This document shows positions 6,962 through 15,097 of a stretch of 16,080 bases of DNA, in pieces (within the stretch, counting starts at the first letter, position 1; every line of letters starts with the position of its first letter). The position numbers were made by a program, and so were the translations under genes. A model generated the notes under the pieces. The model was given only the letters and a program-made list of their open reading frames with translations, searched no databases and was not told the DNA's origin. The stretch is from JBJENW01 sp051880395. Lineage in GTDB: Bacteria > Bacillota > Clostridia > Lachnospirales > Lachnospiraceae. The stretch lies in contig JBJENW010000120.1 in assembly GCA_051880395.1 (NCBI GenBank), positions 1-16,080 on the forward strand. Reading direction: 5' to 3'.

Positions 6962-9232
6962 ATGAGAAGAAAAAAATTAATCGCAATCGGAATGAGTGTA
7001 TGTTTGGCATGTGGAATGATAAGCGGCTGTTCTTCGGGAATTGCCGGAAAAGAAAAAACGAGCAGGGAAAGATCGACTGGTGCAGAATCGACAGATGTGC
7101 AGGCAACCGGAAAGTATGTGGAAGAGGAAGTGAACGTTCCAAAGGATGCAGGAGATCTATTTGTGATCAATGCCGATGGTGCATTGGAATTGTATGGAGA
7201 GACGGAGAATTGCGAGCCGTTTTACTATGTGCAAAAGAAAGATGGAAGCTGGGAAAAGAAGGACGCAGAATGGTTAGGAAAAGAGGTAGAACGGGAAATA
7301 TGTGCGCTTGCCTATGCGCCGGACGGAACAGCTTATGCTGTGGTAAAACAGCCGGATAACAAGTTGCATCTGTTGAAAAAAGTGGATGAGAAAACGGCAG
7401 AGGAAATCACGATTCCAGAACTGAATGCATCTGATATGGAACAGATGAGTGGTCCGTTTTTTTATGGCATACAGATGGCATTTTTGAAAAACGGCTCCCT
7501 TGTTTTAGCGGGAATCAAAGATGTGCGTGTCTATGATGTGCAAAGTGGAAAACGCCTGGATCTGCTGAAGCCGCAGGAATCGAGTACAATGGACACACCG
7601 ATGGCGGTAAACGGAAATTGTATCGCGCTGCCGAATGAAACCGGAGACGGATATGTGATACGGGACGAGGAAAAAAAGAAAGAGGTCAAAACCTGCAGCT
7701 GGTCAGGAAAAATCGAGGATACGAAGCTGCTTTTGGATGAAGACGGAAGCTTGTATACGCTCAATGAGAAAGGGATTTCGCATCTGCAGCCGGGCGGAAG
7801 TATTGCAGAGCAGCTGGTGCAGGGGGATCTGATGTCGATGGGAAGCCCTTCCTGTTATATCGATAAATGGTATGCGGGACCAAACCATGATTTTTATGTG
7901 CACTATGAGAAAAACGATGAAGATGCAGGTTTTATCATGCATTACTATTTTGATAAAAATGCCAGTACAAAAGTGGAGCATATGTTGACGGTTTATAGTT
8001 TGAAAGAAAATGAAGTGATCCGTCAGGCGGTCAATGATTATAATAAGAAACATCGTGATGTACAAATAACCTATAATACCGGAGTGGATGATAAAGACAC
8101 CAGCCGCGAAGATAAGATCCGCGCGCTGAATACAGAATTAGTGAATCACCAAGGGGCAGATCTTTTGATTCTCGATGACCTTCCGGAAAAAGAACTGGAA
8201 GAAAAAGGGGTGCTGTTGGATATGCAGGAGGTTCTTGGTGATCTGGTCAAAACGGGAAAACTGCAGAAGAATATCGCTGAGTATTATCAGAAAAAGGATG
8301 GAAGCATTTATGCGATGCCTGTGCGCTATGGTATGCCGTTGAAACGAGGAGACGAACCGTATCAGAAAGCATACGAATCGTTGGACCAGATGGAAAAATG
8401 GTTAAAAGAAAATCCGAAAAAATCCATGTTTTCATTCAGTACCTATCGAGAGTTAAACCGCATGTTTTTACATATTTTTTATGATGAAATATTCAATGAA
8501 TCAGGCAATGTACGGCCGGAAAAATGTAAGCAGTATCTCTCTTTGGTAAAAGAACTTGGCAAAAACGGAAATGCACAAGGGGATGACGGAGAGTTTTTGA
8601 CTGCGATGGATAAATATGATGGAGAAATGTATGTGTCAGACTGGCTTATCGGAGATGCAGGGGCTACGATTAAGGGAAAAGGCATGATGTTTACGGAGAT
8701 TGACTCTTCCCTGGCTGTGGCAGAAATGTACGTGAGGTTCCAGAATCCGGATATGAAAAATACCATCGAGACCGTAAACGACTATTTTCTTCCGAGAGGG
8801 CTGGTCGCAATCAATGCGAAGACAGCCGAGAAGGAGACGGCAGAGGATTTTGTAAACTATCTGTTTTCGGACGAATCGCAGGAAAAAGAGTTTTATGGAT
8901 ATGGGCTGCCGATGAATCAGAAGGCAGAACAGGCGATGATCGATGAAGCAAAAGAGATGCAGGAGGCGGGATATACGAATGCGACTATGACTACGAGAAC
9001 GGATGTGGTTGGTGAAGATGAGGAAGGAGAGGAATTTACCGGAGAAGCAGACCGCGTTGCGTTAGAGGAAGCCTTTCGATTGGCAGATCAGTTGAAGGAA
9101 CCACAAAAAGGAGAAGCCCAACTGCTTGATATGGTCTATGAAGAGGCAAAGCTTTATTATGGCGGAACACAGGATCTGGATCAAACAGTACAGGGTATTA
9201 CACAGAAAGTTGACACCTACCATGCAGAGTAG
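6962..9232 (+). CDS. Lipoprotein: beta-propeller-like N-half fused to an ABC solute-binding domain (paralogue 2)
   Basis: The ATG at 6962 follows AGGGGA with 7-base spacing, giving 756 residues. The lipobox is ISGC (Cys23). The architecture copies the preceding gene. Propeller-like repeats (ALAYAPDGTAYAVV, MAFLKNGSLVLA, VRVYDVQSG) run to ~335, and a solute-binding region follows from ~340 (VYSLKENEVIRQAVNDYN, ADLLILDDLPE, DGSIYAMPVRYGMPL, GYGLPMNQKAEQ). Shared blocks include ISHLQPGGSI, EYYQKKDGSIYAMP and ADQLKEPQ. Loops that line the putative cleft differ (for example VPLLCAQKEYQK versus MPLKRGDEPYQK), and this copy has a longer acidic segment near residues 665-695 (VGEDEEGEEFTGEADR). This fits duplication followed by ligand divergence. 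It lies 19 bp after its paralogue, and its 3' end overlaps the permease gene by 11 bp. Confidence 0.88.
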   Translation: MRRKKLIAIGMSVCLACGMISGCSSGIAGKEKTSRERSTGAESTDVQATGKYVEEEVNVPKDAGDLFVINADGALELYGETENCEPFYYVQKKDGSWEKKDAEWLGKEVEREICALAYAPDGTAYAVVKQPDNKLHLLKKVDEKTAEEITIPELNASDMEQMSGPFFYGIQMAFLKNGSLVLAGIKDVRVYDVQSGKRLDLLKPQESSTMDTPMAVNGNCIALPNETGDGYVIRDEEKKKEVKTCSWSGKIEDTKLLLDEDGSLYTLNEKGISHLQPGGSIAEQLVQGDLMSMGSPSCYIDKWYAGPNHDFYVHYEKNDEDAGFIMHYYFDKNASTKVEHMLTVYSLKENEVIRQAVNDYNKKHRDVQITYNTGVDDKDTSREDKIRALNTELVNHQGADLLILDDLPEKELEEKGVLLDMQEVLGDLVKTGKLQKNIAEYYQKKDGSIYAMPVRYGMPLKRGDEPYQKAYESLDQMEKWLKENPKKSMFSFSTYRELNRMFLHIFYDEIFNESGNVRPEKCKQYLSLVKELGKNGNAQGDDGEFLTAMDKYDGEMYVSDWLIGDAGATIKGKGMMFTEIDSSLAVAEMYVRFQNPDMKNTIETVNDYFLPRGLVAINAKTAEKETAEDFVNYLFSDESQEKEFYGYGLPMNQKAEQAMIDEAKEMQEAGYTNATMTTRTDVVGEDEEGEEFTGEADRVALEEAFRLADQLKEPQKGEAQLLDMVYEEAKLYYGGTQDLDQTVQGITQKVDTYHAE

Positions 9233-10085
9233 CAGAAAAAAACAAAGTCAAAGGCGGCAGATGCGATATGCTGCCGCCTTTCTGGCACCAAGTGTTCTCG
9301 GAGTGTTTGTGTTTGTGCTTCTGCCGTTTGCAGATGTTGTTCGGCGTTCTTTTTTTGACGCAATGTGTATCCGTTTTGTGGGATGGGAGAATTACCGACA
9401 GGTATTGACCAATACTGCATTTCGGCAGGCAGCTTTCAATACGGCAAAATTCCTGCTTGTATGTGTACCATTACTTTTACTGGTGTCTCTGCTCGGTGCG
9501 CTATTGATCCAGACATTGAATAAAAAACAGGATTTTTTTAAAAGCACCTTTTTGTTTCCGATGGCGGTTCCGGTTGCTTCGGTGGCATTGTTGTGGAAGC
9601 TGTTTTTTCACCAGAATGGATTTTTAAATATGTTTTTGGAACAATTACATCTGCCTCGTCAAAATTGGCTGAACAGTTCTTCGGCATTTGGCGTTTTAGT
9701 GTTCACTTATATCTGGAAAAATTTTGGCTATGATCTGATTCTCTGGCTGGCTGGACTTGGCGAAATTCCAAAGGAGCGTTATGAGGCGGCGAGTGTGGAT
9801 GGCGCAAATCGCATGCAGCAGTTTTGGTATGTCACGCTTCCGGGGATTCGAGGTAGTCTGTTTGTGACAGCAATCTTATCAATGGTAAATTGCTTCAAAG
9901 TTTATCGGGAGGCATATCTTCTGGCGGGCAATTATCCGCATGACAGTATTTATCTTTTACAGCACATTTTTAATAACTGGTTTGTCAGCCTCGATGTGCA
10001 GAAGATGGCGGCGGGATCGGTGCTATTGGCTCTGGTAATGCTTGGTATTATGGTGCTGGTATGGCGTTATAATGAACGGGCATGA
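9222..10085 (+). CDS. ABC importer permease, MalF/UgpA type (CUT1 family)
   Basis: This is an inner-membrane permease subunit of a carbohydrate-type ABC importer. I chose the ATG at 9222 (MQSSRKKQSQRRQ, 287 residues), which overlaps the preceding stop by 11 bp and suits translational coupling. ATG 9261 is an alternative with AAGG 6 bases upstream. Six hydrophobic segments are visible, starting with AAFLAPSVLGVFVFVLLPF and ending with LLALVMLGIMVLVW. The cytoplasmic EAA loop that docks on the ATPase is present as ERYEAASVDGANRMQQFWYVTLPGI-like sequence near residues 185-210. It pairs with the next gene to form a heterodimeric channel. No ATPase gene is in the window, which is common for CUT1 operons served by a shared MsmX/MsiK ATPase. 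Confidence 0.93.
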   Translation: MQSSRKKQSQRRQMRYAAAFLAPSVLGVFVFVLLPFADVVRRSFFDAMCIRFVGWENYRQVLTNTAFRQAAFNTAKFLLVCVPLLLLVSLLGALLIQTLNKKQDFFKSTFLFPMAVPVASVALLWKLFFHQNGFLNMFLEQLHLPRQNWLNSSSAFGVLVFTYIWKNFGYDLILWLAGLGEIPKERYEAASVDGANRMQQFWYVTLPGIRGSLFVTAILSMVNCFKVYREAYLLAGNYPHDSIYLLQHIFNNWFVSLDVQKMAAGSVLLALVMLGIMVLVWRYNERA

Positions 10086-10098
10086 AAAGGAGGAAGAC

Positions 10099-10974
10099 AT
10101 GAAAAGACAGGCAAAGAAAAGCAAAAAGAGCAGGATTTTTCACAGCATGGGAGTATTTCTTTTATGTGTGTTTGCTGGGATTGTCTGGCTTCCGATCTTT
10201 CTTTTGGCAGTGCATTCTCTGGACGGTCAAAGCGAGATTGTTCATACATTTGGAGCAGTTCTCTGTGAACGTGGAACAACGGTGAAATTTCATTTGTTTC
10301 CGAATTATCCGACGCTTCGAGGTTATGTGGAACTTTTGCTGGATTCCCCCGGATTTTTTGTCATGTTTTGGAATTCCTGCAAGCAGGTTCTTTTGACGCT
10401 GCTTGGACAACTGATCGTGGGAGTGCCGGCGGGGTTTGCGTTTGCGCGATATGAGTTTCCCGGAAAAAAGGGCTTGTTTTATCTGTATATGTTATTGATG
10501 ATTCTGCCGTTTCAGGTGACAATGGTTTCTGATTATTTTGTGTTAAACAACATGCATCTGCTCGATACGCAGGCCGCTGTAATCCTGCCGGGAATCTTTG
10601 CAACGTTTTCTGTCTTTTTGATCACGAAGGCATTTCGCAATATTCCGACCGCGTTATTTGAGGCAGCAGCGGTTGATGGAGCGGGCGAGTTTCAAATCTT
10701 TATTCATATCGCACTTCCGATGGCAAAACCGGGAATCTTTGCGGCAATGATCTTAAGTTTTATAGAAAACTGGAATGCGATGGAACCGGCAATGACATTT
10801 TTAAAAGATCCCCAAAAGTGGCCATTGTCTCTGTATTTGCCAAGTATCACGACAGATACGGTCAGTGTGGCCTTTTGCGCATCGGTGATCATGTTGCTGC
10901 CAGCGGTGCTTTTATTTTTGTGGGGACAGACGTATTTGGAACAGGGAATTGCTGCTTCCGGATTAAAGGAGTAA
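10099..10974 (+). CDS. ABC importer permease, MalG/UgpE type (CUT1 family)
   Basis: The ATG at 10099 (MKRQAKKSKKSRIF, 291 residues) is preceded by AAGGAGGA at 5-base spacing. The upstream GTG-led extension overlaps the previous gene and is rejected. Membrane segments include GVFLLCVFAGIVWLPIFLLA near the N-terminus, a large extracytoplasmic loop (residues ~40-85), LLTLLGQLIVGVPAGFAFA, YLYMLLMILPFQVTMV, and VIMLLPAVLLFLWG at the C-terminus. The EAA loop reads FEAAAVDGAGEFQIFIHIALP, near residues 190-211. It lies 13 bp after the MalF-like gene and is the second half of the channel. The following adaptor gene begins only 12 bp downstream, so the two are almost certainly co-transcribed. Confidence 0.93.
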   Translation: MKRQAKKSKKSRIFHSMGVFLLCVFAGIVWLPIFLLAVHSLDGQSEIVHTFGAVLCERGTTVKFHLFPNYPTLRGYVELLLDSPGFFVMFWNSCKQVLLTLLGQLIVGVPAGFAFARYEFPGKKGLFYLYMLLMILPFQVTMVSDYFVLNNMHLLDTQAAVILPGIFATFSVFLITKAFRNIPTALFEAAAVDGAGEFQIFIHIALPMAKPGIFAAMILSFIENWNAMEPAMTFLKDPQKWPLSLYLPSITTDTVSVAFCASVIMLLPAVLLFLWGQTYLEQGIAASGLKE

Positions 10975-10986
10975 AAAGGAGACAGG

Positions 10987-12345
10987 ATGGAAAAACGAGA
11001 AATGTATAAAAAAGTGCTGTTGTATTTTTTTGCCGCGATGCTGGTGTTTACTGTGATTTCGCGCATGGCGGATTCGCTTACGATTCCAAAAGTCAGTGTG
11101 CAAAAGCCCGGTTCGGGCCGCTTGGAATATCACATCAAAGGAGAAGGAAATGTAGAGATCACAAAGCAAAAAACATATCTGATTCCAGAAGGTTATCTGG
11201 TGGAGAGTTGTAAATCGGATGGTAGCTGTGTGAAAAAAGGGGATGTTCTGGTGCAGTTTCAAATGGATCAGCTAAAGCAAAAAAAGCAGCAGTGTGAACA
11301 GGCATTAAAAAAGGCACAGGTGACATTGGAGCAGACAAAACTAGGGGTACAGCAGGATGCCTGGGTGCCACAGACTGATGCGGCAAGCCGTGCGCTGGCC
11401 TATGCGAGAGAAGATCTTTCAAAGCAAAATCAAACGGTCAATGGAATGATCTCTGCGCAGACAGAGGATCAAATGCAGCAGCCACAGGTAGACGAGGAGA
11501 TACTCGATCAGGCAAAAAAAACCGTTCGGGATGCAGAAGGGACGCTTTTGGATGCACAAAAAAGCGATGCGGTCACGCGCGAAAATGAAAAGCGGTCGCA
11601 GCAAAATGCGGAATTTACAGTGAAACTGCAGAAATTTGATGTGCAGGAAGCAAAGAAAAATGTGAAGGCAGTCAACCAATTAGTAAAAAATCAAGGTTGT
11701 CTGAAGGCGAAAAAAGCGGGTATCTTTTTCAATACCATGTTGCATGCGGGAACGATGACAACCGGAAGCGAGTATGTTGCGATCGGTTCCGAAGGCTATG
11801 CACTGTCAGCCGAAATTTCCAAAGAAGAGATGGGAAAATTAAAGCAGGGCGATGCTGTGGAGGTAAAGATCAATGGGATGGAGCCGATACAGACAGAGAT
11901 TGACAGTTTGTCTTTGCAGCAGAGAGAGACATCAAATGCTTCTGGTGTTTCGCAGACAGAAAGTGATGCAGATTCAGAAACGAATTCTGCAGAAGATACA
12001 GGCGAAGAAACGTATATGCTGCATGCACAATTGCCGGATTCGTTAGAAACGTATCATCCGTATGCGTCTTTTTTGGTGGAAAAAGAATCAGAGGAAACAT
12101 TTGATGCGATCTTGCCCAAAACAGCGATTCGAGAGGATGAAAAGGGAACATTTTGTCTCGTGACGGAGCAAAAAGATTCCATTCTGGGAGAAACCATTGT
12201 AGCAAAGCGTGTCAGTCTGAAGATCGAGAAAGAAACCGAAGATCAGGCAGCAGTCAGCGGAGCATTGGGTCCGGATGAGAACGTGATCATTGCAAGTAAA
12301 AAAGATATACAGGAAAATGACCGGGTGCGGATAGGAGACGACTAA
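10987..12345 (+). CDS. HlyD/MacA-like membrane fusion (adaptor) protein
   Basis: The ATG at 10987 is preceded by AAAAGGAG; the product is 452 residues. One N-terminal membrane anchor (residues ~8-26, VLLYFFAAMLVFTVISRM) is followed by the adaptor plan. There is a first lipoyl half (GEGNVEITKQKTYLIPEGYL to KKGDVLVQF, ~40-87), a Lys/Gln/Glu-rich coiled-coil hairpin (~90-235), a second lipoyl half (KAKKAGIFFNTMLHAGTM), a beta barrel (SAEISKEEMGKLKQGDAVEV, ~272-310) and a membrane-proximal domain (~345-450). An acidic Ser/Asp/Glu/Thr-rich insert (~312-345) interrupts the barrel. MacA/YknX-type adaptors normally partner an ABC ATPase and a MacB-type permease. Here the next gene supplies a MacB-like piece and no ATPase is present. 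Its stop overlaps the next start (TAATG). Confidence 0.87.
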   Translation: MEKREMYKKVLLYFFAAMLVFTVISRMADSLTIPKVSVQKPGSGRLEYHIKGEGNVEITKQKTYLIPEGYLVESCKSDGSCVKKGDVLVQFQMDQLKQKKQQCEQALKKAQVTLEQTKLGVQQDAWVPQTDAASRALAYAREDLSKQNQTVNGMISAQTEDQMQQPQVDEEILDQAKKTVRDAEGTLLDAQKSDAVTRENEKRSQQNAEFTVKLQKFDVQEAKKNVKAVNQLVKNQGCLKAKKAGIFFNTMLHAGTMTTGSEYVAIGSEGYALSAEISKEEMGKLKQGDAVEVKINGMEPIQTEIDSLSLQQRETSNASGVSQTESDADSETNSAEDTGEETYMLHAQLPDSLETYHPYASFLVEKESEETFDAILPKTAIREDEKGTFCLVTEQKDSILGETIVAKRVSLKIEKETEDQAAVSGALGPDENVIIASKKDIQENDRVRIGDD

Positions 12346-13307
12346 TGGAGAACGAGGAGAAAAAAGGAATCGCGGTGGTCTGTCTGTTGGTATTTTGCTG
12401 GAGTATTTTATATGTTCAGTGGAAAGACTTGTCCGTGTATGCGTATCATACAGGAATTCGTACAGAGCAGGGATGCACCGTGGAAGCGGTGGAAAACTAT
12501 CTGAAGAAACAGGACGCATCAAACCAAAAAGTGACCGCGTGGAGTTGCAGGCAAAATGCAACCATATCTTCTGTAAGAGGAGCGCAGCAGGCAGCATATT
12601 ATCGAATCTATGGTCAGATGGGAAAGGTATTTCCATTTCCAATGGTATATGGCAGTTATCCGTATCAGACAGATGAGAATGGTTGTGTGGTGACAAGCGG
12701 CCTGGCTCAAAAGTTATATGGCGCGGTAAATGTTGTAGGACAAAAACTAGTATATGGGAAAAAGGAATGGCAGATTCGCGGTGTGTTAAAGGCGAAAGAT
12801 TCTTTTTTTGCTGTCTGTACAAACAAAAAGCAGGAGAAAATGAAAAATCTGGAAGTTGTGGGTAACAAACAGTCATCAGAACCGTCTCTCTTGAAGCTTA
12901 CAAATCAACTGGAAATCGAATCTGTTTCGTATACCGTTTACGGCAGCCTGGTGCAGTCCGTTTCACGTCTGTTTCTGGGGCTGCCAATTGTGTTCCTTCT
13001 ATTTGTATATAGAAGAAAATACCGAACGAAAATGAAGGGACAAAAGAAATGGGTTTGGTGGATGGCATTGGTAATTGTTTTAGTTGGTACGGTAAGGCTG
13101 CCGGAATTTTTGATACCGTCCAGTTGGTCGGATTTTGATTTCTGGTCGCAGCAGTTTGCTCAGATGCAAAAGGATATACGTGTACAGCGGCATGCATCGG
13201 AGATATACTGGGAGACAGATGTACGGAAGCAGTTAGTGAAAATGCTGACAAATTTGTGCATACAATGTTTGGTAATATCTAAATTAAATGTAAAAGAAAA
13301 AAAATAA
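12345..13307 (+). CDS. Short MacB/FtsX-like membrane protein without an ATPase domain
   Basis: The ATG at 12345 overlaps the adaptor stop by one base (TAATG), with an AGGAG upstream; the product is 320 residues. One helix lies at ~8-26. The external domain at ~30-200 resembles the MacB periplasmic core: VTAWSCRQNATISS, then VVTSGLAQKLYGAVNVVGQKL, then WQIRGVLKAKDSFF, matching the family pattern of a late LA-x-x-L/F-G-x-x-x-x-x-G and a VxGV strand. Two more helices follow, at ~205-225 (LFLGLPIVFLLFVY) and ~235-256 (VWWMALVIVLVGTV), with a weakly hydrophobic C-terminus (~296-312). MacB/FtsX permeases are usually larger with four clear helices, so this one is short or degenerate. It ends the operon. 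Function is unassigned. Pairing with the adaptor is inferred from overlap. Confidence 0.75.
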   Translation: MENEEKKGIAVVCLLVFCWSILYVQWKDLSVYAYHTGIRTEQGCTVEAVENYLKKQDASNQKVTAWSCRQNATISSVRGAQQAAYYRIYGQMGKVFPFPMVYGSYPYQTDENGCVVTSGLAQKLYGAVNVVGQKLVYGKKEWQIRGVLKAKDSFFAVCTNKKQEKMKNLEVVGNKQSSEPSLLKLTNQLEIESVSYTVYGSLVQSVSRLFLGLPIVFLLFVYRRKYRTKMKGQKKWVWWMALVIVLVGTVRLPEFLIPSSWSDFDFWSQQFAQMQKDIRVQRHASEIYWETDVRKQLVKMLTNLCIQCLVISKLNVKEKK

Positions 13308-13394
13308 TGAATAAATTTAGAAAATATGTGGAAAAACAGAAGAAAATAAGGTATACTAAGATGGAGGGTTCAACGAGGAATTCATTTTAGGAGA

Positions 13395-13427
13395 GGGCAG
13401 AGAGCGAACGCTTTTTTGTCCTTTTTT
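13395..13427 (+). terminator. Rho-independent terminator after the transporter operon
   Basis: GGGCAGAGAGCG (13395-13406) pairs with CGCTTTTTTGTCC (13409-13421), including several G-U pairs and one bulged T. The loop is very tight. TTTTTT follows at 13422-13427. The hairpin lies 88 bp after the last operon stop and just before the chemoreceptor gene. A -10-like TATACT at 13352-13357 lies upstream of it, so it could act as an attenuator rather than a plain terminator. Confidence 0.6.
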
Positions 13428-13443
13428 ATTAAACATGTACAAT
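13416..13443 (+). promoter_or_regulatory. Candidate sigma-A promoter for the chemoreceptor gene
   Basis: TTGTCC (13416-13421), a 16-bp spacer and TACAAT (13438-13443) form a moderate -35/-10 pair. It would start RNA near 13450, about 36 bases before the ATG. Its -35 box is built from the 3' arm of the terminator hairpin. No sigma-D-like (TAAA ... GATA) flagellar promoter was seen, although chemoreceptors often have one. A competing pair ending in TATACT (13352-13357) lies upstream of the terminator. Confidence 0.4.
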
Positions 13444-13485
13444 CGGAATTTCACAAGATTAAGAACAAAGAGAGGAGTGTTTGCT

Positions 13486-15057
13486 ATGAAGATGAAAGGA
13501 AAACTGGTCTGTATGATCATGATTCCGCTGCTGATCAGCAGTCTGGCAATCGGAATTATCTCTGTCAATCGGTCGGAATCTTATTTGAATGGCGAGCAGA
13601 AGACCATTTTACAGGTGGCACTGGAAGGATTTGATGGAGATGTCAATGCGTTTAAAGATCAAAATATTGACATTACCGTATTTGAAGGGGATACGAGAAA
13701 GACCAGTTCGATCCAAGGTGTGGAGGGCACAAAAGCCAGTGATATTGTAATACAAACCGTCATTAATGGAAAACAGGATTATTTTGACACAAACGTGGAT
13801 GTGCATGGGGTAGCTTACTATGGATATTACATACCGACAGAGACAGGAATGCTCTTTGCCGGGAAAACCCAGGAAGTCGTGCAGAAAAGTTTAAGTCAGT
13901 TATTATTTTATATTGTAGGAATCGGAGGAGTCTTTTTACTGGCATCCGGAATCGTTGGCTTCTTTTTGGCGAAATATATGGCAAAACAAATTGAAGGTGT
14001 GGCAGTTAATATCGGACGAGTGGCAGATGGAGATCTGACCATTGGAGATGAAATTGTGCCAACCGCGTCGAAGGATGAGATCAATGGTATGAATCGGTCA
14101 ACGAAGCATATGGTGGAAGCATTGTCTTCCATTATTCATGCGACATCGAATATCAGCGGCAGTATCGACAAATCTTCGGAGGAGTTAAACCGCATGTCGG
14201 ATACCACATTGGCGTCTATGGGAGAAGTGTCGAATGCAATTGACAAAATTGCATCAGGTTTACAGAGTCAGAATGCGGCAACTCAGACCATTGCAGATAA
14301 TGTCAGCAATATTGATCAGGATATCGATGAGATCAATGTTTCGGCAAACGATATTTTAACCTGTTCGACAAAACTGGATGAGAGCAATCGTATGATGAAA
14401 CAGAAAATGATCACTATGTCAGAAAGCAACGAAAAAGTGAACAAAAGTATTGGCGGACTTTCGGATAAAATGCAGGAGATCAGCAGAGTCATTGAAGATG
14501 TAAAAGGGATTGCGTCGGTGATCGGAGATATTTCCGCACAGACAAAACTGCTCAGTTTAAATGCAGCGATCGAGGCGGCGCGAGCCGGGGAAATGGGAAA
14601 AGGATTTGCAGTGGTAGCAAATTCTATCAGCGAGCTGAGTGAAGACACCTCTCATCAGGTAACAGAAATTACAACGATCATTGACACATTGGTAAGTGAT
14701 TTTACAGAATGTATCGAGGTAATCGACGAGACAGTTACCGACGGAAACGAACAAAAGGAAGATATCGTGAGTGTGGCGGATGAATTCGAACACTTATCCG
14801 GAGATATTGAAGAAACGGCAAAGCGCGTGCATGTGATCGGAGCGTCTGTTGAAAAAGCAGTTTCCAGAATCGCATTTATTTCGCAGGAAGTAGAGGAGTT
14901 GGTCTCTATTTCGGAGAACTGTGCAGAAAGTACACAACAAGTGAATCAATCGGTAGAGGAAATGAATACGTTTATGAAAAATGTTTCGGGTACGGTAGTG
15001 ACACTAAAACGAGAGGCAGAGGAATTGAATCAGAAGATGGAATTTTTCAAAGTATAG
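13486..15057 (+). CDS. Methyl-accepting chemotaxis protein with an sCache_3-like sensor domain
   Basis: The ATG at 13486 is 8 bases after AGAGGAG, giving 523 residues. An in-frame ATG at 13435 would add 17 basic residues before the first helix and is rejected. TM1 is at ~5-27 and TM2 at ~139-165. The ~110-residue external part carries DITVFEGDTRKTSSI, then GTKASDIVI, then GVAYYGYYIP, the layout of single-Cache (sCache_3) small-molecule sensors. A HAMP region (~166-220, GRVADGDLTI) leads to the cytoplasmic signalling hairpin. Its tip (~352-378) contains LSLNAAIEAARAGEMGKGFAVVA, the CheA/CheW contact site, with QTKLL in place of the common QTNLL. No CheR-tethering pentapeptide is seen at the end (EFFKV). 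It is flanked by hairpins on both sides and probably monocistronic. Co-function with the upstream transporter is only positional. Confidence 0.95.
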   Translation: MKMKGKLVCMIMIPLLISSLAIGIISVNRSESYLNGEQKTILQVALEGFDGDVNAFKDQNIDITVFEGDTRKTSSIQGVEGTKASDIVIQTVINGKQDYFDTNVDVHGVAYYGYYIPTETGMLFAGKTQEVVQKSLSQLLFYIVGIGGVFLLASGIVGFFLAKYMAKQIEGVAVNIGRVADGDLTIGDEIVPTASKDEINGMNRSTKHMVEALSSIIHATSNISGSIDKSSEELNRMSDTTLASMGEVSNAIDKIASGLQSQNAATQTIADNVSNIDQDIDEINVSANDILTCSTKLDESNRMMKQKMITMSESNEKVNKSIGGLSDKMQEISRVIEDVKGIASVIGDISAQTKLLSLNAAIEAARAGEMGKGFAVVANSISELSEDTSHQVTEITTIIDTLVSDFTECIEVIDETVTDGNEQKEDIVSVADEFEHLSGDIEETAKRVHVIGASVEKAVSRIAFISQEVEELVSISENCAESTQQVNQSVEEMNTFMKNVSGTVVTLKREAEELNQKMEFFKV

Positions 15058-15082
15058 AGAGGGTGGCTGACTGCCACCCTCT
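15058..15082. terminator. Perfect hairpin between convergent genes (likely bidirectional terminator)
   Basis: AGAGGGTGGC (15058-15067) and GCCACCCTCT (15073-15082) form a 10-bp perfect stem with loop TGACT, starting immediately after the chemoreceptor stop. The convergent gene ends at 15098. Neither side has an ideal T run directly after the stem (TTGCTGAAAAAAG on plus; CTATACTTTG on minus), so termination efficiency is uncertain. The position strongly suggests that role. Confidence 0.6.
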
Positions 15083-15097
15083 TGCTGAAAAAAGATG

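Noticed and set aside
9126..9221. Upstream start for the MalF-like permease
   Set aside because: It would overlap the preceding lipoprotein gene by more than 100 bp and add a non-conserved N-terminus. The ATG at 9222 fits a coupled start.
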